Shown here piece by piece: positions 46,601 to 52,174 of a stretch of 64,000 bases of DNA (position 1 is the first letter of the stretch; every line of letters begins with the position of its first letter). The notes beneath the pieces are model-generated. The model worked only from the letters and a program-made list of their open reading frames with translations, searched no databases and was not told the origin of the DNA. Made by a program: the position numbers and the translations under genes. This DNA is from Atriophallophorus winterbourni (taxonomy: Eukaryota; Platyhelminthes; Trematoda; Plagiorchiida; Microphallidae), in contig JACCGJ010000701.1 of assembly GCA_013407085.1 (NCBI GenBank), positions 62,001 through 126,000 of the forward strand. The letters run 5' to 3'.

Positions 46601-49600
46601 AATGTATAAGTGTGTGCATAGCACAGGAAACACCTGGTTAGATTGATTTGATAACAGTACTTAGTGATATGCAGAAACGCTGAAGTTTCACTGTAAATTT
46701 TTTCTTTCTTATAACTGTTTAGGCCTGGACAATCTGACATTTCCTTGACTCACGTGCAGCCAATGACTGTATGGTACTTTTCCGGAATCAGACTTGAGAT
46801 AACATACATACTGACGGTTAGCGACGGCAATGCAGTAGCGAAGGTATGTATGTATTATGTATTAAATCACAAGCCTGGTCCAGGCAAAGTGCCGCAAAGT
46901 CAGACAGTGCACGTGGGCTAAGATACTGTCAGGTTGCCCAGGCCTAGACAGATACGAGGGGAGAAATAGAAATGGTGGTAGTAAGACTCCAGCCTGTTTC
47001 AGCATGCAGCTCACTACCCGCGGCCAATAAATTTAGCACGATTGCACATCCGTGCACAGTTCCGGAGGTAAGAAAATATAACTAAAACATCAAAATGCAT
47101 TGACATTTATTGGAAAACGCTTTACCTAAACCATCATCATAAACCGACGAACGGCTTTACGTAAAAGCGAAATTAATCATTTTGAAGAGGTAACAGATGA
47201 CAGAGGGATACACATATGCTTAAATGCTCGTAACACTTAGACGACACATAGAATAACCAAAAACAGCTCAGATGGCAGTGCAATGCAAACTGTATTATAC
47301 TAAGAACATGTAAAAAGTGACATGCTCGTGAAAGCGACCCACCAGTGCCCAAGCAAGAGCAAGCCAAGCGGATGTGAGCCGTAGTAGCAGTTACAGGTAG
47401 TTGAATAGAGACTTCTGCAGTTCGATTGATTTTTTCGGCCCAAAAGCATGCGAAGATAAAATGCATTTGGTTGGGGCCTGTACAGGAGGACCTGGAGTAA
47501 AAATGGCTCATAGTATAGGAATAGTATAGGATATTTATTCGTACATTTACAGTGGCATTTCAATTTGAATATTAACAATTACTGAAGCGCAAAAATGCAG
47601 AATTTTTTTATTATCAGTGCTCGTGAACAACAATTATCGTGATCGCGGCCAGCCATGAGCAAGACGCACACTTTGTTGAAGCATATCCAAGCGAGTTTCT
47701 CTCTCCGATTGAAACTTGATCATCGTTTTCTCAAGAAACGGTAAAATGGCAGAGCGGGTTAATAAATAATAACAACACATGCTATTCTCTCTCGTTAGTC
47801 TTCGCTGCACGTGTGTCAAGATACGGTCAGGTTGCCCGGGCCTAGAGATTTATGCGAAAGAAAACAGAAATGGTAGCGAGGCTCCAGCATGTTTCAGCAA
47901 GCAGCCCTTCATCGAGGGTCAGTCAATTTAGCCACACAGCACGGAAGTACTTCACGATTGTACATTCGGTTAAGTAGAACATAAACAAAAGAAGCACCTG
48001 AACAGACTTAGAAAGCTATGGATTTAGATATGGGAGAGCGAAAGCGCATTGTAACGATATGCCTACACTCCGAGTACAGCATGCATTTGATGAAGCTAAG
48101 TGGTATCAGGAAAGCATTTTTCTTGGTAGTTTTCAGTCGTTCCGATTATAGCGCGCCAATGGTAAAACTACATAAATGCAGGATCCTGATTCGCGTGATA
48201 TGTTTCGATACTACAGAGAAAGCGTATTCACAAAATTAGTTCAAACGGCTTTTTAAATTGCAACGTTGAAAGCTTATCCGAGCATAATCGCTTTGGCAAA
48301 AACCTTTTGGCGAAAAGTCGAGGTGAAGCTAGAGCAGACGAGCACATGAGCAGAATATAAATAAGCGGTCTGAGAGAACTGACAGTTCTATGTATTCCAC
48401 CATTTGGCATTTATGGTCAATCGATCAATTTGGGTCCATGGTTGATTAGGAAAAAGGAAAGTTGCACAGTGCCACACGTTATGTTTTGGTGAAGTGCTAC
48501 TATCAGTGTGGTTTATTACTTGACTTGAGTACTTGAGTCCAACTATCTCCTCCAGGAGGATGAGTCGGCGTCAATGAAGATTCTTGGGAATTTGGGTACA
48601 AAGTGGCGTCCCCAGCTTCTCTAGCATTTTCACAACCAAGTGCGACCTGCAAGGCAGCATGGAGTTGCCAGAAAGAGATGGTGTGCACTAACTAACCGTC
48701 TACCAGACTCTGTTCCAGATTTTTCCTCAGGGTTTTCCCCCCAAGCATTTCCCGCAATCGGGTATTCGCAAGGCAGCCGAGGTTTAAAATCAGGCTTTTC
48801 CTCCCCTTCGATGGAATGCCATCCCAAGCTAACGAGCTAAATCTGCCCGAAGCAAACTGGTTTTCAGGAGACAGTCACTACCCCTCACCCATTCTCCTGT
48901 TGGTAGAAGCAGTTCCGCCGGGCTCAGGGAGCCACTCGTGCAAGCCAGAAGCTAGACTTGGCTGTCAGAGGCTATTTGAGACGCGCGCCATTTTATAAAC
49001 AGTGGGAGATTATTCCCACTGCCACCCCCGGCGAAGACAACCTTGTGTAGTTTATTGAAAATGTGAAGTCATGTTACAGAATAGAATCACAACTACATAC
49101 CACGGAGGATAAACACGAACAACATCACCAGGGCCAAGCACATTGGCAAGTAGGCATTTGGGCTGCCTCCCCGTGGAGTTGGACCCACAAACTGGGAGAA
49201 ATAATTTGGAAATTGTAGTCCCCGATTCGGAGGGCAGCGTGAAAACGCTAAAGCCAAGCAAACCGGGGAACGTTACGGTCGAGGTTACATCACAAGCCAG
49301 GATGTGGAAGTCACGATACTGGTTGTGAGAATCTGCACCAAAACGAAATTGTGAGGAATACAAATTGGAACGAGGAAAGAAACAATGATGTCACTGCGAT
49401 CATTCAAACCACATTGTGAAAATGAAAAAAGCAGACCAAATAGACCGGACAATGAGCAGACTATGGGAAATAGCACAATTTATAGCAAAGCTATTCCCAA
49501 CCAAGCTTCTTGGATATTTTTTTAAATTTTCAACTGTTTTGACCTTCGTCCTAGTTTAGTTTGGTTCTTCTTTTTATGCGGATTATTATTAACCAGTGCG

Positions 49601-51897
49601 AGCATATGTACTAACTGTCTAATGTTGAAATTGGTTTGTATGTAGCAGCTGTTTAAAGATTTGAAACAGTTAGTTGCACAGTCAGTCATGCAAAATTGTA
49701 GCGAACAAGCATACCCAGTTCGTAACATCTCCTGTAGTGATTGGGAGAAACACAATGTCGGTTAGGCTGATCGACATGTATGTATGTATGAAATCAACAG
49801 CATGCTCCAGGCAAAATGCCGAGCAGTCATAGGTTGTCAGGTTGCCAAGTCTTAGACAGATATGAGAAAGAACATGCTTTTTCTTCCTCATATCTGTCTA
49901 GGTCTGGGCAGCCTGACAGTATCCTCGCCCACGTGCAGTCTCTGACTGTGCGGCACTCTGCCTGGATCAGGCTTGTGTTTTTATTCATTCATTTGGAAAT
50001 GGAAAATAATCGTACAGCTGAAGAACGTGAGATTTCAGTCACAGAAAAATAATCAACAAAACGCGCACGAAATATTTTTTTAAATCCACGCAGTCGATCG
50101 AAAGTCGAGTGACAGACACGACCAGTAAACTATTATTCATTGAACAATAAGAGGTCGCGTGCCCTAATATCGCGTTAACATTTCACAATTCTATAATAAT
50201 GTTGAATTTTGTGTGCTTAGTAAGCTAATCTCAGCTTGAATAGTTAGCACTTGATCTATCTCAGGGTAGGATTGCAACTAAACTCCAACTGCCCACCGTT
50301 TTGCAGAAATATTGGCCAATTGATAGACACGTAACTGATATTGACGCAGAAGAGATGTGAACTGAATTTGGAGGAAAATAAATTGGAAAGAATCGCGAAA
50401 ACCCGACACTCACCTGAATCATTTTGCATACATTTGTGAAGCCAAATGAAGCGCTTCGAATAAGTTTGCTTTAAAAGTTTGCTTAAGCGAGTAGCCAAGC
50501 CATTTCTGCAAAAGAGAAAACCGAATAAATGTAGGAAATGTCAACGTAACATGGGGCGGTATGGCTTTTTGCGCACAAGTCAAACCTACTTATCTGAATT
50601 AGGTAAACGAGGTAATTGAAGCGAATCACGGAACGGGGGCACTTGAGAGTCATTGCAGAGTTCAAACAATTGATCCACATCCAGACATTTCTGTCGTTTA
50701 ACCGAATTAGAATTGACCGAATGACTTGGAGACGAGTTGTTTGAGGAGACTGAAGGACTTATAATCTCATTACATGATGTAATTGAGAATGTAGGAGATA
50801 CTGGTGGCTCGGCACATACGTCAACCTGAGATATACGCTAAAATAAAGATCCAAGGAAAATCGGCTTTCATGCAGTTAAGGATTTTGAGACAAAACTTGT
50901 GTGCGGCAAAGATAAAATCATAGGCAGTGAAAAAGTGACAAGAGATACTAATTTCTTAATGACCGCAGACGAATGGTCAGAAGGAAGGTCGAAGAATACG
51001 GTGTTAAGCAACGTGCAGCATAGTTTCATACAGCGTGCTGAGAATCGAATATCGTTTGCGGTCATGAATCGCGAAAGCAAATTGCGAATGAAAATGAAAC
51101 TAATATGAGCAACTCCCTATAATATATGTTATCAACCTCCTTGTGAAACCACGAGTCTGGATTTATGCGAAAAGCAGAACAGTCAAAAAGTTCACATGAG
51201 CTGAGATACTGCCAGGTTCCACGGGCCTAGACAGGCATACAGAGAGAATAGCAACGAGAATCCAGTGTGTTTCAGAATGCTGCCCAGTAGCGGTGATAAA
51301 TCAATGTTGACTACGCGGTAAAGAATTACTGCATAATTACACATCCGTGCAACAGAACTCATATACGGTTGGAATGTGTACAAAAATGAATCTATTTACG
51401 ATGAGTAAAACACCTGCAAAACGGATTTGAAAAACAGTTGAGTTACAAAGCTGAGCGACAAGTAAATGTGTCAAAATATGATCCCTCAACCCGGAATGCA
51501 TAAGGCTTATCTTTAAAGACAAAGTGAATTGAAAAATCCCGAATTATTTTTCTTCTTTATGGGTATCTTTTCATATGCAAGCAAAATCGGTAAAATGCTG
51601 TCTTTCACGACGGATGATGATGCAATAAGATGACAAATTATTTGGAATTATGTTCAAATCACAAAAGTAGTTTGACATGCAAAACTCACTTTATTACTGG
51701 GAGAATGAACACCGTTGAAGCAACTATTGAGCTCGAACAGATGATCAGCCTCTGGACTTGCGGCAGGAGATAAATCAAATTCAATATCAGGTAACGCATC
51801 ATAGGAAACATGTGAGTATGATATTTTTGGAAATTTTCCGTTATAAACAGGGGCAATAGCATCATCGACCCATCTGACAGACGAAGGAGAATCAACA
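16618..51897 (-). CDS. SPIDR: SPIDR-like DNA repair scaffold gene (11-12 exons seen)
   Basis: In vertebrates SPIDR works in homologous recombination with RAD51, FIGNL1 and BLM in the nucleus. Exons on the - strand, 5' to 3', are 51690-51897, 50590-50837, 50414-50505, 49101-49332, 47301?-47491, then one of the duplicate pairs (38119-38283 with 36627-36687, or 34022-34186 with 32596-32656), 28580-28636, 25236-25518, 24076-24219, 20748-21001 and 16618-16674. All joins I can test keep frame. Homology rests on motifs recalled for the family: DVVRVYPPW in the middle; RRDVLKRCEELTLHTFIQK; VFIRDAMALKSKG; and a C-terminal GTVVNVD, WPVCAVC and FSCRRC block (a CxxC/CxxC zinc-binding pattern). Exons between 47.3 and 38.3 kb, the start and the end are missing from the model. 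No search was run. Confidence 0.65.
16760..17710 (+). mobile_element. Penelope-like element, RT and GIY-YIG remnant
   Basis: Translated with frame changes, the + strand shows MGSPISPVL, RYVDDTCVIIKW (RT catalytic YVDD), then C-x-DCPGAYIRKTSSELHTRI (GIY-YIG endonuclease; here the YIG is YIR) and RGHRVNLYIVEALRRGIKPY. Penelope-like elements prime cDNA with this RT and nick with GIY-YIG. Several stops and shifts make the copy dead. Confidence 0.8.
17711..18065 (+). repeat. Penelope element 3' region (source of scattered repeats)
   Basis: It follows directly after the GIY-YIG frame and matches the repeats at 1-75, 120-535, 33,295-33,660, 37,345-37,690, 45,740-45,857 and 46,060-46,135. That makes those copies detached Penelope 3' ends. 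Confidence 0.6.
18085..18330 (-). repeat. 240-bp ribozyme-family monomer
   Basis: Contains cccgtttctggctgtttgcc and gtcatcaaggtggagac (reverse of cctgatga-type core with one inserted base) and the downstream cagtgagccgtataacagtg landmark. Confidence 0.65.
18595..18800. repeat. Dispersed repeat D
   Basis: Begins with a CAT-rich run and contains gtgttaagtaccgagtgttt, aaaagatggggaagggt and a final cacctcgaa-like phrase. Related copies are at 30,120-30,285, 38,845-39,040 and 48,000-48,095. No coding capacity; class unknown. Confidence 0.6.
18801..19484. other. SPIDR-like intron, nothing recognised
   Basis: A 91-codon plus frame at 18,823-19,098 has no recognisable domain. Confidence 0.4.
19485..19575 (+). 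repeat. CATA-tailed SINE-like repeat B, partial
   Basis: Carries gacctggacaacctgacagt, gcccacgtgcagtttctgac and a catacatac tail. Confidence 0.75.
19925..20145 (+). repeat. SINE-like repeat B, near full length
   Basis: Runs from gctaacaccgtgctaaatta through gctggagtctcactgctact and tctaggcctgggcaacctga to a short catacattcatac tail. It resembles the copy at 58,195. I could not identify a convincing tRNA or 7SL head. Confidence 0.75.
20640..20735 (+). repeat. SINE-like repeat B, degenerate
   Basis: agcctggacaacatggcagt and cgcacacgttgcagtctatg are diverged family phrases. It lies just 3' of the 20,748-21,001 exon on the gene's strand, starting about a dozen bases beyond its donor. Confidence 0.55.
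20748..21001 (-). CDS. SPIDR: SPIDR-like exon: C-terminal CxxC/CxxC block
   Basis: 254 nt, acceptor cctttattccag, donor aac|gtgagt. It completes a split Gly codon and encodes GTVVNVDTNRSHTW, PVCAVC, a 30-residue polar stretch, FSCRRCLSLVTT and LELEVHVRLNH. Two CxxC pairs suggest a bound zinc ion. This is the block most like the vertebrate family and the best single piece of evidence for the gene's identity. Confidence 0.8.
21135..21530 (+). repeat. Tandem 240-bp ribozyme-family repeat (about 1.6 units)
   Basis: The phrase ttggtcgta recurs at 21,231 and 21,471, exactly 240 bases apart. One complete hammerhead-like segment lies between. The 5' side begins with a fold-back: a 23-base arm (aatataaaagctcattt and onwards) faces its complement across about 11 bases. 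Confidence 0.85.
21325..21370 (+). ncRNA. Hammerhead-like ribozyme with G10.1-C11.1 closing pair
   Basis: The core is ctgatga (21,333-21,339), stem II gtgc/gaac with one mismatch, gaaa (21,353-21,356), palindromic stem III cc/gg closed by A15.1-T16.1, and the cleavage triplet GTC ending at 21,362. Stem I is imperfect. This copy keeps the catalytic G-C pair that other family members lack. Activity is untested. Confidence 0.65.
21755..21860 (+). repeat. SINE-like repeat B, 3' part
   Basis: ctgactgtgcggcactttgc and cttgtgctttcatacataac mark the family's 3' half. Confidence 0.75.
21861..23404. other. SPIDR-like intron, nothing recognised
   Basis: A small antisense piece of the 240-bp family (atattcatttgcatgc) lies at about 22,523-22,538. 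A minus frame at 22,136-22,321 ends in a plausible C-terminal tail, but it lies between two phase-compatible exons of the host gene and has no support. Confidence 0.4.
23405..23664 (+). other. Exon-like open stretch of unknown status
   Basis: GC-rich for its surroundings, open on + from an acceptor-like atcttcag (about 23,454) to the donor-like aag|gtaaata at 23,660. It encodes VSAARENVPSRNRLFSCLKQ and onwards. The - strand is also partly open. No family recognised. Confidence 0.25.
23681..23771 (+). repeat. 91-bp ribozyme-family fragment flanked by 12-bp direct repeats
   Basis: aactcgcttggt occurs at 23,669-23,680 and again at 23,772-23,783. Between them lies only the family segment from catgggttcaaaccc to gcatacaagcac. 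The direct repeats look like a target-site duplication. Confidence 0.75.
24076..24219 (-). CDS. SPIDR: SPIDR-like exon
   Basis: 144 nt, acceptor ttgctttttctcatcag, donor ccg|gtaagc, phase 1 at both ends. It encodes AYIVVDEFTKMSFINKSTSI, then ETDVPSRIVTSSSDPITGKI and LIRFSG. Strand-like hydrophobic alternation is consistent with an OB-fold segment. It joins in frame to both neighbouring exons. Confidence 0.75.
25236..25518 (-). CDS. SPIDR: SPIDR-like exon, OB-fold-like region
   Basis: 283 nt, acceptor ttatctacccag, donor aaag|gtattc. Encodes PFEGSLLKSMLLQDVQKLLV, RLFFLLLDGDDGVTVCLC, and ARVFIRDAMALKSKG at the end. The last phrase aligns with a FFKDAL-type motif I recall in the vertebrate family. 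Confidence 0.7.
26000..26160 (+). repeat. SINE-like repeat B, degenerate
   Basis: acgctgaggtatcgctgcta, gtataggccagagtaacctg and cccatgtgcagc are diverged family phrases; no CATA tail remains. Confidence 0.5.
26690..27420 (+). pseudogene. Non-LTR retrotransposon C-terminal fragment
   Basis: The frame KYVKYLGVTISDNFIWTHHL then LTKVRRLLFNLL is the post-palm region of a LINE RT. Decayed C-terminal sequence follows (27,120-27,330) and then a 3' end with aataaag near 27,388. The same family is seen, inverted, at 31,775-32,200 and 35,570-35,990. Confidence 0.65.
27432..27545 (-). pseudogene. LINE C-terminal scrap
   Basis: VSVGRIRLPGWGP on the - strand matches the ARVGRARLPGWGA end of the LINE at 7.6 kb. 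It abuts the LINE-ends element at 27,548. Confidence 0.55.
27548..28095 (-). mobile_element. LINE-ends element G (internally deleted RTE-like LINE)
   Basis: On the - strand it consists of the 5' leader found upstream of the LINE ORF at 61,620-62,118 joined directly to the last coding bases and 3' end found at 58,530-58,590. About 3 kb of coding sequence is missing. Landmarks are cgttcccgcgatcgg and ttccgccgggctcgg. It presumably relied on the parent LINE's proteins. Confidence 0.7.
28305..28410 (+). repeat. SINE-like repeat B, 3' part
   Basis: tctaggcctgggcaacctga to catacatacataaatacata. Confidence 0.8.
28580..28636 (-). CDS. SPIDR: SPIDR-like short exon
   Basis: 57 nt between acceptor ttattccccctaaag and donor gag|gtgagt. 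Encodes INSIVSPRRIDLCGTMLFE in phase 0 at both ends, which agrees with both neighbouring exons. Confidence 0.65.
28855..29045 (-). repeat. SINE-like repeat B
   Basis: Reverse orientation: tail-side gtatgcatgtatgg, then gtcaggttgcccaggcctag and gtgagactccagcgtgtttc. Confidence 0.8.
29070..29300 (-). repeat. SINE-like repeat B
   Basis: A second, more diverged minus copy next to the first, with cataatac-type tail and gcgcaggcctagatagatac. Confidence 0.7.
29301..29700. other. SPIDR-like intron, nothing recognised
   Basis: No repeat family or exon identified. Confidence 0.4.
29870..30510. repeat. Two related segments around dispersed repeat D
   Basis: gaacgagctgtttttggttg (29,880) and gaacgaactgtttttgattg (30,285) start similar stretches that share attgtaagggaactacag-type phrases. 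The D repeat (gtatcaagtaccgaatgctt, aaaagatggggaagggtgg) lies at 30,120-30,265 between them. Confidence 0.55.
30511..31285. other. SPIDR-like intron, nothing recognised
   Basis: Short frames on both strands without recognisable domains. Confidence 0.4.
31293..31348 (+). promoter_or_regulatory. tRNA-like A and B boxes (pol III)
   Basis: tagcacaggtcgttaaggc (31,293-31,311) resembles an A box with the D-loop of a Ser/Leu-type tRNA, and ggttcgaatcc (31,338-31,348) is a perfect B box. Acceptor-stem pairing is not convincing, so it is not called as a tRNA gene. Confidence 0.65.
31370..31414 (+). ncRNA. Canonical type I hammerhead ribozyme
   Basis: Stem I gcactg/tagtgc (6 pairs, one G-T wobble), core ctgatga (31,376-31,382), stem II gctc/gagc with loop aaataa, gaaa (31,397-31,400), and a loopless palindromic stem III actc/gagt (its first A shared with gaaa). 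C17 is at 31,408, with predicted cleavage after it. All invariant bases are present, including G10.1-C11.1. A loopless stem III is typical of retroelement hammerheads that cleave best as dimers. Confidence 0.85.
31411..31761 (+). other. 116-codon open frame, unrecognised
   Basis: Polar and Arg/Ser-rich (SHKYKERGIHHVPRRSNTKD and onwards). A donor-like aat|gttagt follows. It lies on the strand opposite the host gene, inside an intron, and the matching sequence on the other side of the gap is not available. Confidence 0.25.
31775..32200 (-). pseudogene. Non-LTR RT fragment
   Basis: Frames on the - strand (KHVDYLGV, ENLTWTYHLNSLFTRVHR, LRSLGVHSKLISNYI) are the same LINE family as 26.7 kb. The right-hand copy is at 35,570-35,990. 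Confidence 0.65.
32212..32275 (+). repeat. SINE-like repeat B, 3' end
   Basis: tgtgcggcactttgcctgga to catacatacatag, uninterrupted here but split by an insertion at 36,009-36,248 in the right copy. Confidence 0.75.
32596..32656 (-). CDS. SPIDR: SPIDR-like exon (left copy)
   Basis: 61 nt, acceptor tttttctatcttcag, donor aag|gtatgc. Completes an Asn codon and encodes IRRDVLKRCEELTLHTFIQK, ending in phase 0. One base differs from the right copy (a Thr/Ala change). Confidence 0.7.
32880..33260 (-). repeat. 240-bp ribozyme-family repeat (left copy)
   Basis: The - strand shows ctccac, ctgatga, ggc/gcc stem II, gaaa, ccggt and H17 = A at about 32,938-32,990, with C10.1 and A11.1 unpaired. A palindromic gttcgtacaacgaac lies at 33,059-33,073. 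Confidence 0.75.
33295..33660 (+). repeat. Penelope 3' end, internally deleted (left copy)
   Basis: A scrap of Penelope RT (gtatctccagtacttgcga, encoding ISPVLA) is joined directly to the 3' region, so the GIY-YIG part has been lost. Confidence 0.6.
34022..34186 (-). CDS. SPIDR: SPIDR-like exon (left copy)
   Basis: 165 nt, acceptor ttttttgattactag, donor caa|gtgagt, phase 2 at both ends. Encodes SALLALHSKYQYGLILLPGF, GNEFSEVDTNPKWMVGSVYS and VQSLLQLPSEQINF. It differs from the right copy at 3 of 165 bases, two of them silent. Confidence 0.65.
34559..35558. other. Assembly gap, exactly 1000 N
   Basis: A round-number run of N between two overlapping-looking contig ends. Reading frames spanning it are meaningless. 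Confidence 0.99.
36009..36248 (+). mobile_element. LINE-ends element G, 5'-truncated, present in one copy only
   Basis: It starts inside the leader (gacgaaaaccctgagg), passes the leader/3'-end junction (ttcccaagaatcttcattga) and ends in an aacaagtacaagt tail. Absent at the matching site 32,212. 5' truncation plus a simple-repeat tail is the signature of LINE-driven insertion. Confidence 0.75.
36627..36687 (-). CDS. SPIDR: SPIDR-like exon (right copy)
   Basis: Same 61-nt exon as 32,596-32,656, donor gtattc. Because it ends in phase 0 and the 165-nt exon starts in phase 2, both exon pairs cannot be spliced in series in frame. Confidence 0.65.
36930..37290 (-). repeat. 240-bp ribozyme-family repeat (right copy)
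   Basis: Counterpart of 32,880-33,260; the ribozyme box is intact on the - strand (cctgatgacggcaaacagcc) apart from the shared C10.1/A11.1 change and a gaaa-to-ggaa substitution. Confidence 0.7.
37345..37690 (+). repeat. Penelope 3' end (right copy)
   Basis: Counterpart of 33,295-33,660; matches the 17.7-18.1 kb region. Confidence 0.6.
38119..38283 (-). CDS. SPIDR: SPIDR-like exon (right copy)
   Basis: Same 165-nt exon as 34,022-34,186, with intact splice sites and open frame. In a corrected assembly only one of the two copies should remain. Confidence 0.65.
38845..39040. repeat. Dispersed repeat D
   Basis: Starts with a catcatcatcatcat run, then gcatgtaccgagcgcttaac, aaaagatggggaagggtga and ctacacctcgaatgcaac. 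Confidence 0.65.
39041..39558. other. SPIDR-like intron, nothing firm
   Basis: A minus frame at 39,236-39,436 (MRTMEIRTTFRDLTQSRV and onwards) has no supported splice sites. Confidence 0.35.
39570..39676. repeat. Subterminal transposase-binding-like repeats
   Basis: actatgccact or close variants occur at about 39,573, 39,593 (attgtgccact), 39,641 (accatgccact) and 39,666, and again near the right end at 41,335. Their spacing and number suggest HTH binding sites. Confidence 0.55.
39917..41282 (+). pseudogene. pogo-like transposase, internally deleted
   Basis: The first frame (39,917-40,363, 148 aa) is a Psq/CENP-B HTH (FTLKEKLEIIDAAKKEPNQS, residues about 9-59) plus a Tc5/CENP-B-type HTH ending FKKRNGVTFKIVY. 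The second (40,395-41,282, 295 aa) starts GANMSGSEKFPLLVIGSSKR in a shifted frame and holds the second and third catalytic Asp (VLICLDNFSGHP; QPMDQGIIENFKRHYKK). The NADETG-type block with the first Asp, usually 70-80 residues between these points, is absent at about 40,345. Cut-and-paste transposase cannot work without it, although the HTH may still bind the ends. Confidence 0.85.
41660..41750 (+). repeat. SINE-like repeat B, 3' part
   Basis: cctaggcctgggcaacctga through cttgtgctttcatac. Confidence 0.8.
42070..42190 (-). repeat. 240-bp ribozyme-family piece
   Basis: The - strand has cctgatgacgggaaacagcc followed by agaaatcggttg; the family's cc/gg stem III is broken here. Confidence 0.65.
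42319..42361 (+). repeat. Tigger-type terminal repeat, cut off
   Basis: cagtggaactcgggtacaac after a TA, then ggagagtaaaatg, matches the left end of the element at 44,722. It stops abruptly where the inner flank of the inverted arm begins. Confidence 0.7.
42447..44275 (-). mobile_element. pogo/Tigger-like DNA transposon, copy 2 (inverted)
   Basis: 1829 bp, near-identical to copy 1, the same 25-bp ends, TA on both sides. It shares copy 1's internal deletion. The homology also covers 85 bp of flank on the inner side (42,362-42,446 against 41,389-41,473), but not the outer flanks. Confidence 0.9.
42652..43921 (-). pseudogene. pogo-like transposase, copy 2, further damaged
   Basis: Same two-part structure as copy 1 on the - strand (148-aa HTH frame 43,475-43,921; DDE frame 42,709-43,443). 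Two further lesions: the third catalytic Asp is Val (QPMVQG, codon at 43,153-43,155) and a Gln codon is TAG (42,709-42,711). Confidence 0.85.
44280..44470 (-). repeat. SINE-like repeat B
   Basis: Reverse orientation: gcctgatccaggcaaagtgc to ctagagcgtgcttcggtatg and a gctaaattgattt end. It starts right after the transposon end. Confidence 0.75.
44722..45390 (-). mobile_element. Tigger-like non-autonomous element (669 bp)
   Basis: cagtggaacccgggtacaac at the left pairs with gttgtacgtgggttccactg at the right, with TA outside both. The - strand keeps the end of a Tigger transposase (RSALDLCRRFFRIKG, then SNLKQKSIASYFRKR). It is a deletion derivative of a family different from the 39.6-kb pogo. 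Confidence 0.8.
45740..45857 (-). repeat. Penelope 3'-end piece
   Basis: Reverse of the ccgattgcactcaaatttct / gacgaagcttctgt region. Confidence 0.5.
45875..46010 (-). repeat. 240-bp ribozyme-family piece
   Basis: tatcggtttttggctgtttg and gcgtcatcatgtggagac: a diverged ribozyme segment on the - strand. Confidence 0.6.
46060..46135 (-). repeat. Penelope 3'-end piece
   Basis: gaacaggatcagtggtcatc and gtgaacacggtgaaggtc are the reverse of the family's central phrases. Confidence 0.5.
46286..46311 (-). CDS. Possible micro-exon of the SPIDR-like gene
   Basis: 26 nt between a good acceptor (catctccaccggttcacag) and gtgagt donor on the gene's strand, encoding about VLRAIAVT. Phase cannot be tested because neighbouring exons are unknown. 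Confidence 0.25.
46640..46815 (+). repeat. SINE-like repeat B, diverged
   Basis: gtttaggcctggacaatctg, cacgtgcagccaatgactgt and catacatac. Confidence 0.65.
46840..47065 (-). repeat. SINE-like repeat B, near full length
   Basis: Reverse orientation from a gtatgtatgtat tail to gtttcagcatgcagctcact and a gccaataaatttagcacg end. It faces the plus copy just to its left. Confidence 0.8.
47301..47491 (-). CDS. SPIDR: SPIDR-like exon (3' boundary uncertain)
   Basis: Acceptor catttttactccag. The first base completes the Trp of the upstream PPW, then SSCTGPNQMHFIFACFWAEK and INRTAEVSIQLP. The FWAEK phrase corresponds to a FCEK-type phrase I recall after PPW in the family. Donors at 47,395 (gtaact) or 47,301 (gtataa) are both possible; the frame stays open to 47,173. 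Confidence 0.5.
47815..47970 (-). repeat. SINE-like repeat B, diverged
   Basis: acggtcaggttgcccgggcc then ctccagcatgtttcagcaag. Confidence 0.7.
48000..48095. repeat. Dispersed repeat D, partial
   Basis: atgcctacactccgagtaca gcatgcatttga resembles the family's 3' phrase. Confidence 0.4.
48525..49036 (-). mobile_element. LINE-ends element G
   Basis: Same structure as 27,548-28,095: tcctccaggaggatgagtcg and cgtcaatgaagattcttggg (3' end plus junction), then the leader to cccactgccacccccgg. Confidence 0.7.
49101..49332 (-). CDS. SPIDR: SPIDR-like exon with the VRVYPPW motif
   Basis: 232 nt, acceptor atttcgttttggtgcag, donor tg|gtatgt. Completes an Asp codon and encodes SHNQYRDFHILACDVTSTVT, LLGFSVFTLPSESGTTISKL and VLGPGDVVRVYPP, with the Trp split across the intron. 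Strand-rich with a G-D-x-V-R turn, as in OB folds. Confidence 0.7.
49770..49860 (-). repeat. SINE-like repeat B, partial
   Basis: catgtatgtatgtatgaaat then gttgccaagtcttagacaga. Confidence 0.65.
49885..49995 (+). repeat. SINE-like repeat B, 3' part
   Basis: gtctaggtctgggcagcctg to gtttttattcattcatt; the tail has drifted to CATT. It faces the minus copy at 49,770. Confidence 0.75.
50414..50505 (-). CDS. SPIDR: SPIDR-like exon
   Basis: 92 nt, acceptor cggttttctcttttgcag, donor cag|gtgagt. Only one frame is open, and it fits both neighbours: GLATRLSKLLKQTYSKRF, IWLHKCMQNDS. The basic helix with WLH resembles the SLWRH-type segment of the vertebrate protein. Confidence 0.7.
50590..50837 (-). 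CDS. SPIDR: SPIDR-like exon, Ser-rich region
   Basis: 248 nt, acceptor ggatctttattttag, donor aa|gtaggt. Encodes a disordered Ser/Asn/Pro-rich stretch (SPSVSSNNSSPSHSVNSNSV) and then KRQKCLDVDQLFELCNDSQV. Phase 0 in, phase 2 out. Confidence 0.65.
51185..51350 (-). repeat. SINE-like repeat B, diverged
   Basis: gatactgccaggttccacgg gcctagacag and gagaatccagtgtgtttcag. Confidence 0.65.
51690..51897 (-). CDS. SPIDR: SPIDR-like most upstream exon found
   Basis: 208 nt, acceptor ttatttttctag, donor aaa|gtgagt. Encodes VDSPSSVRWVDDAIAPVYNG, KISYSHVSYDALPDIEFDLS and ADHLFELNSCFNGVHSPSNK, mostly acidic and disordered. It needs two bases from an earlier exon, which I did not find between here and 64 kb. 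Confidence 0.6.
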
Positions 51898-52174
51898 CTA
51901 GAAAAATAATACAGCGTTTACGATTCTAACCTCCGTCTTTTTAGCTGACAACGTTTTGGGAGAAGTGAACGCGTGTTATCCCCAGATCCGCTCATTCTTG
52001 CAAAAATATATAACCCCTATATTACTTGCATGTCAAAACTACTATCTGAAATAAAGAGCAAACCATAAGTACACTGTTTTCCATTGTTGTTAATAACTAC
52101 AACAGCGAGTAGGAAAAAGAACTAGCCGGTGTTTCACCGTCAAATACACCAAAAGGCATAAAATGTCCTTCAAG

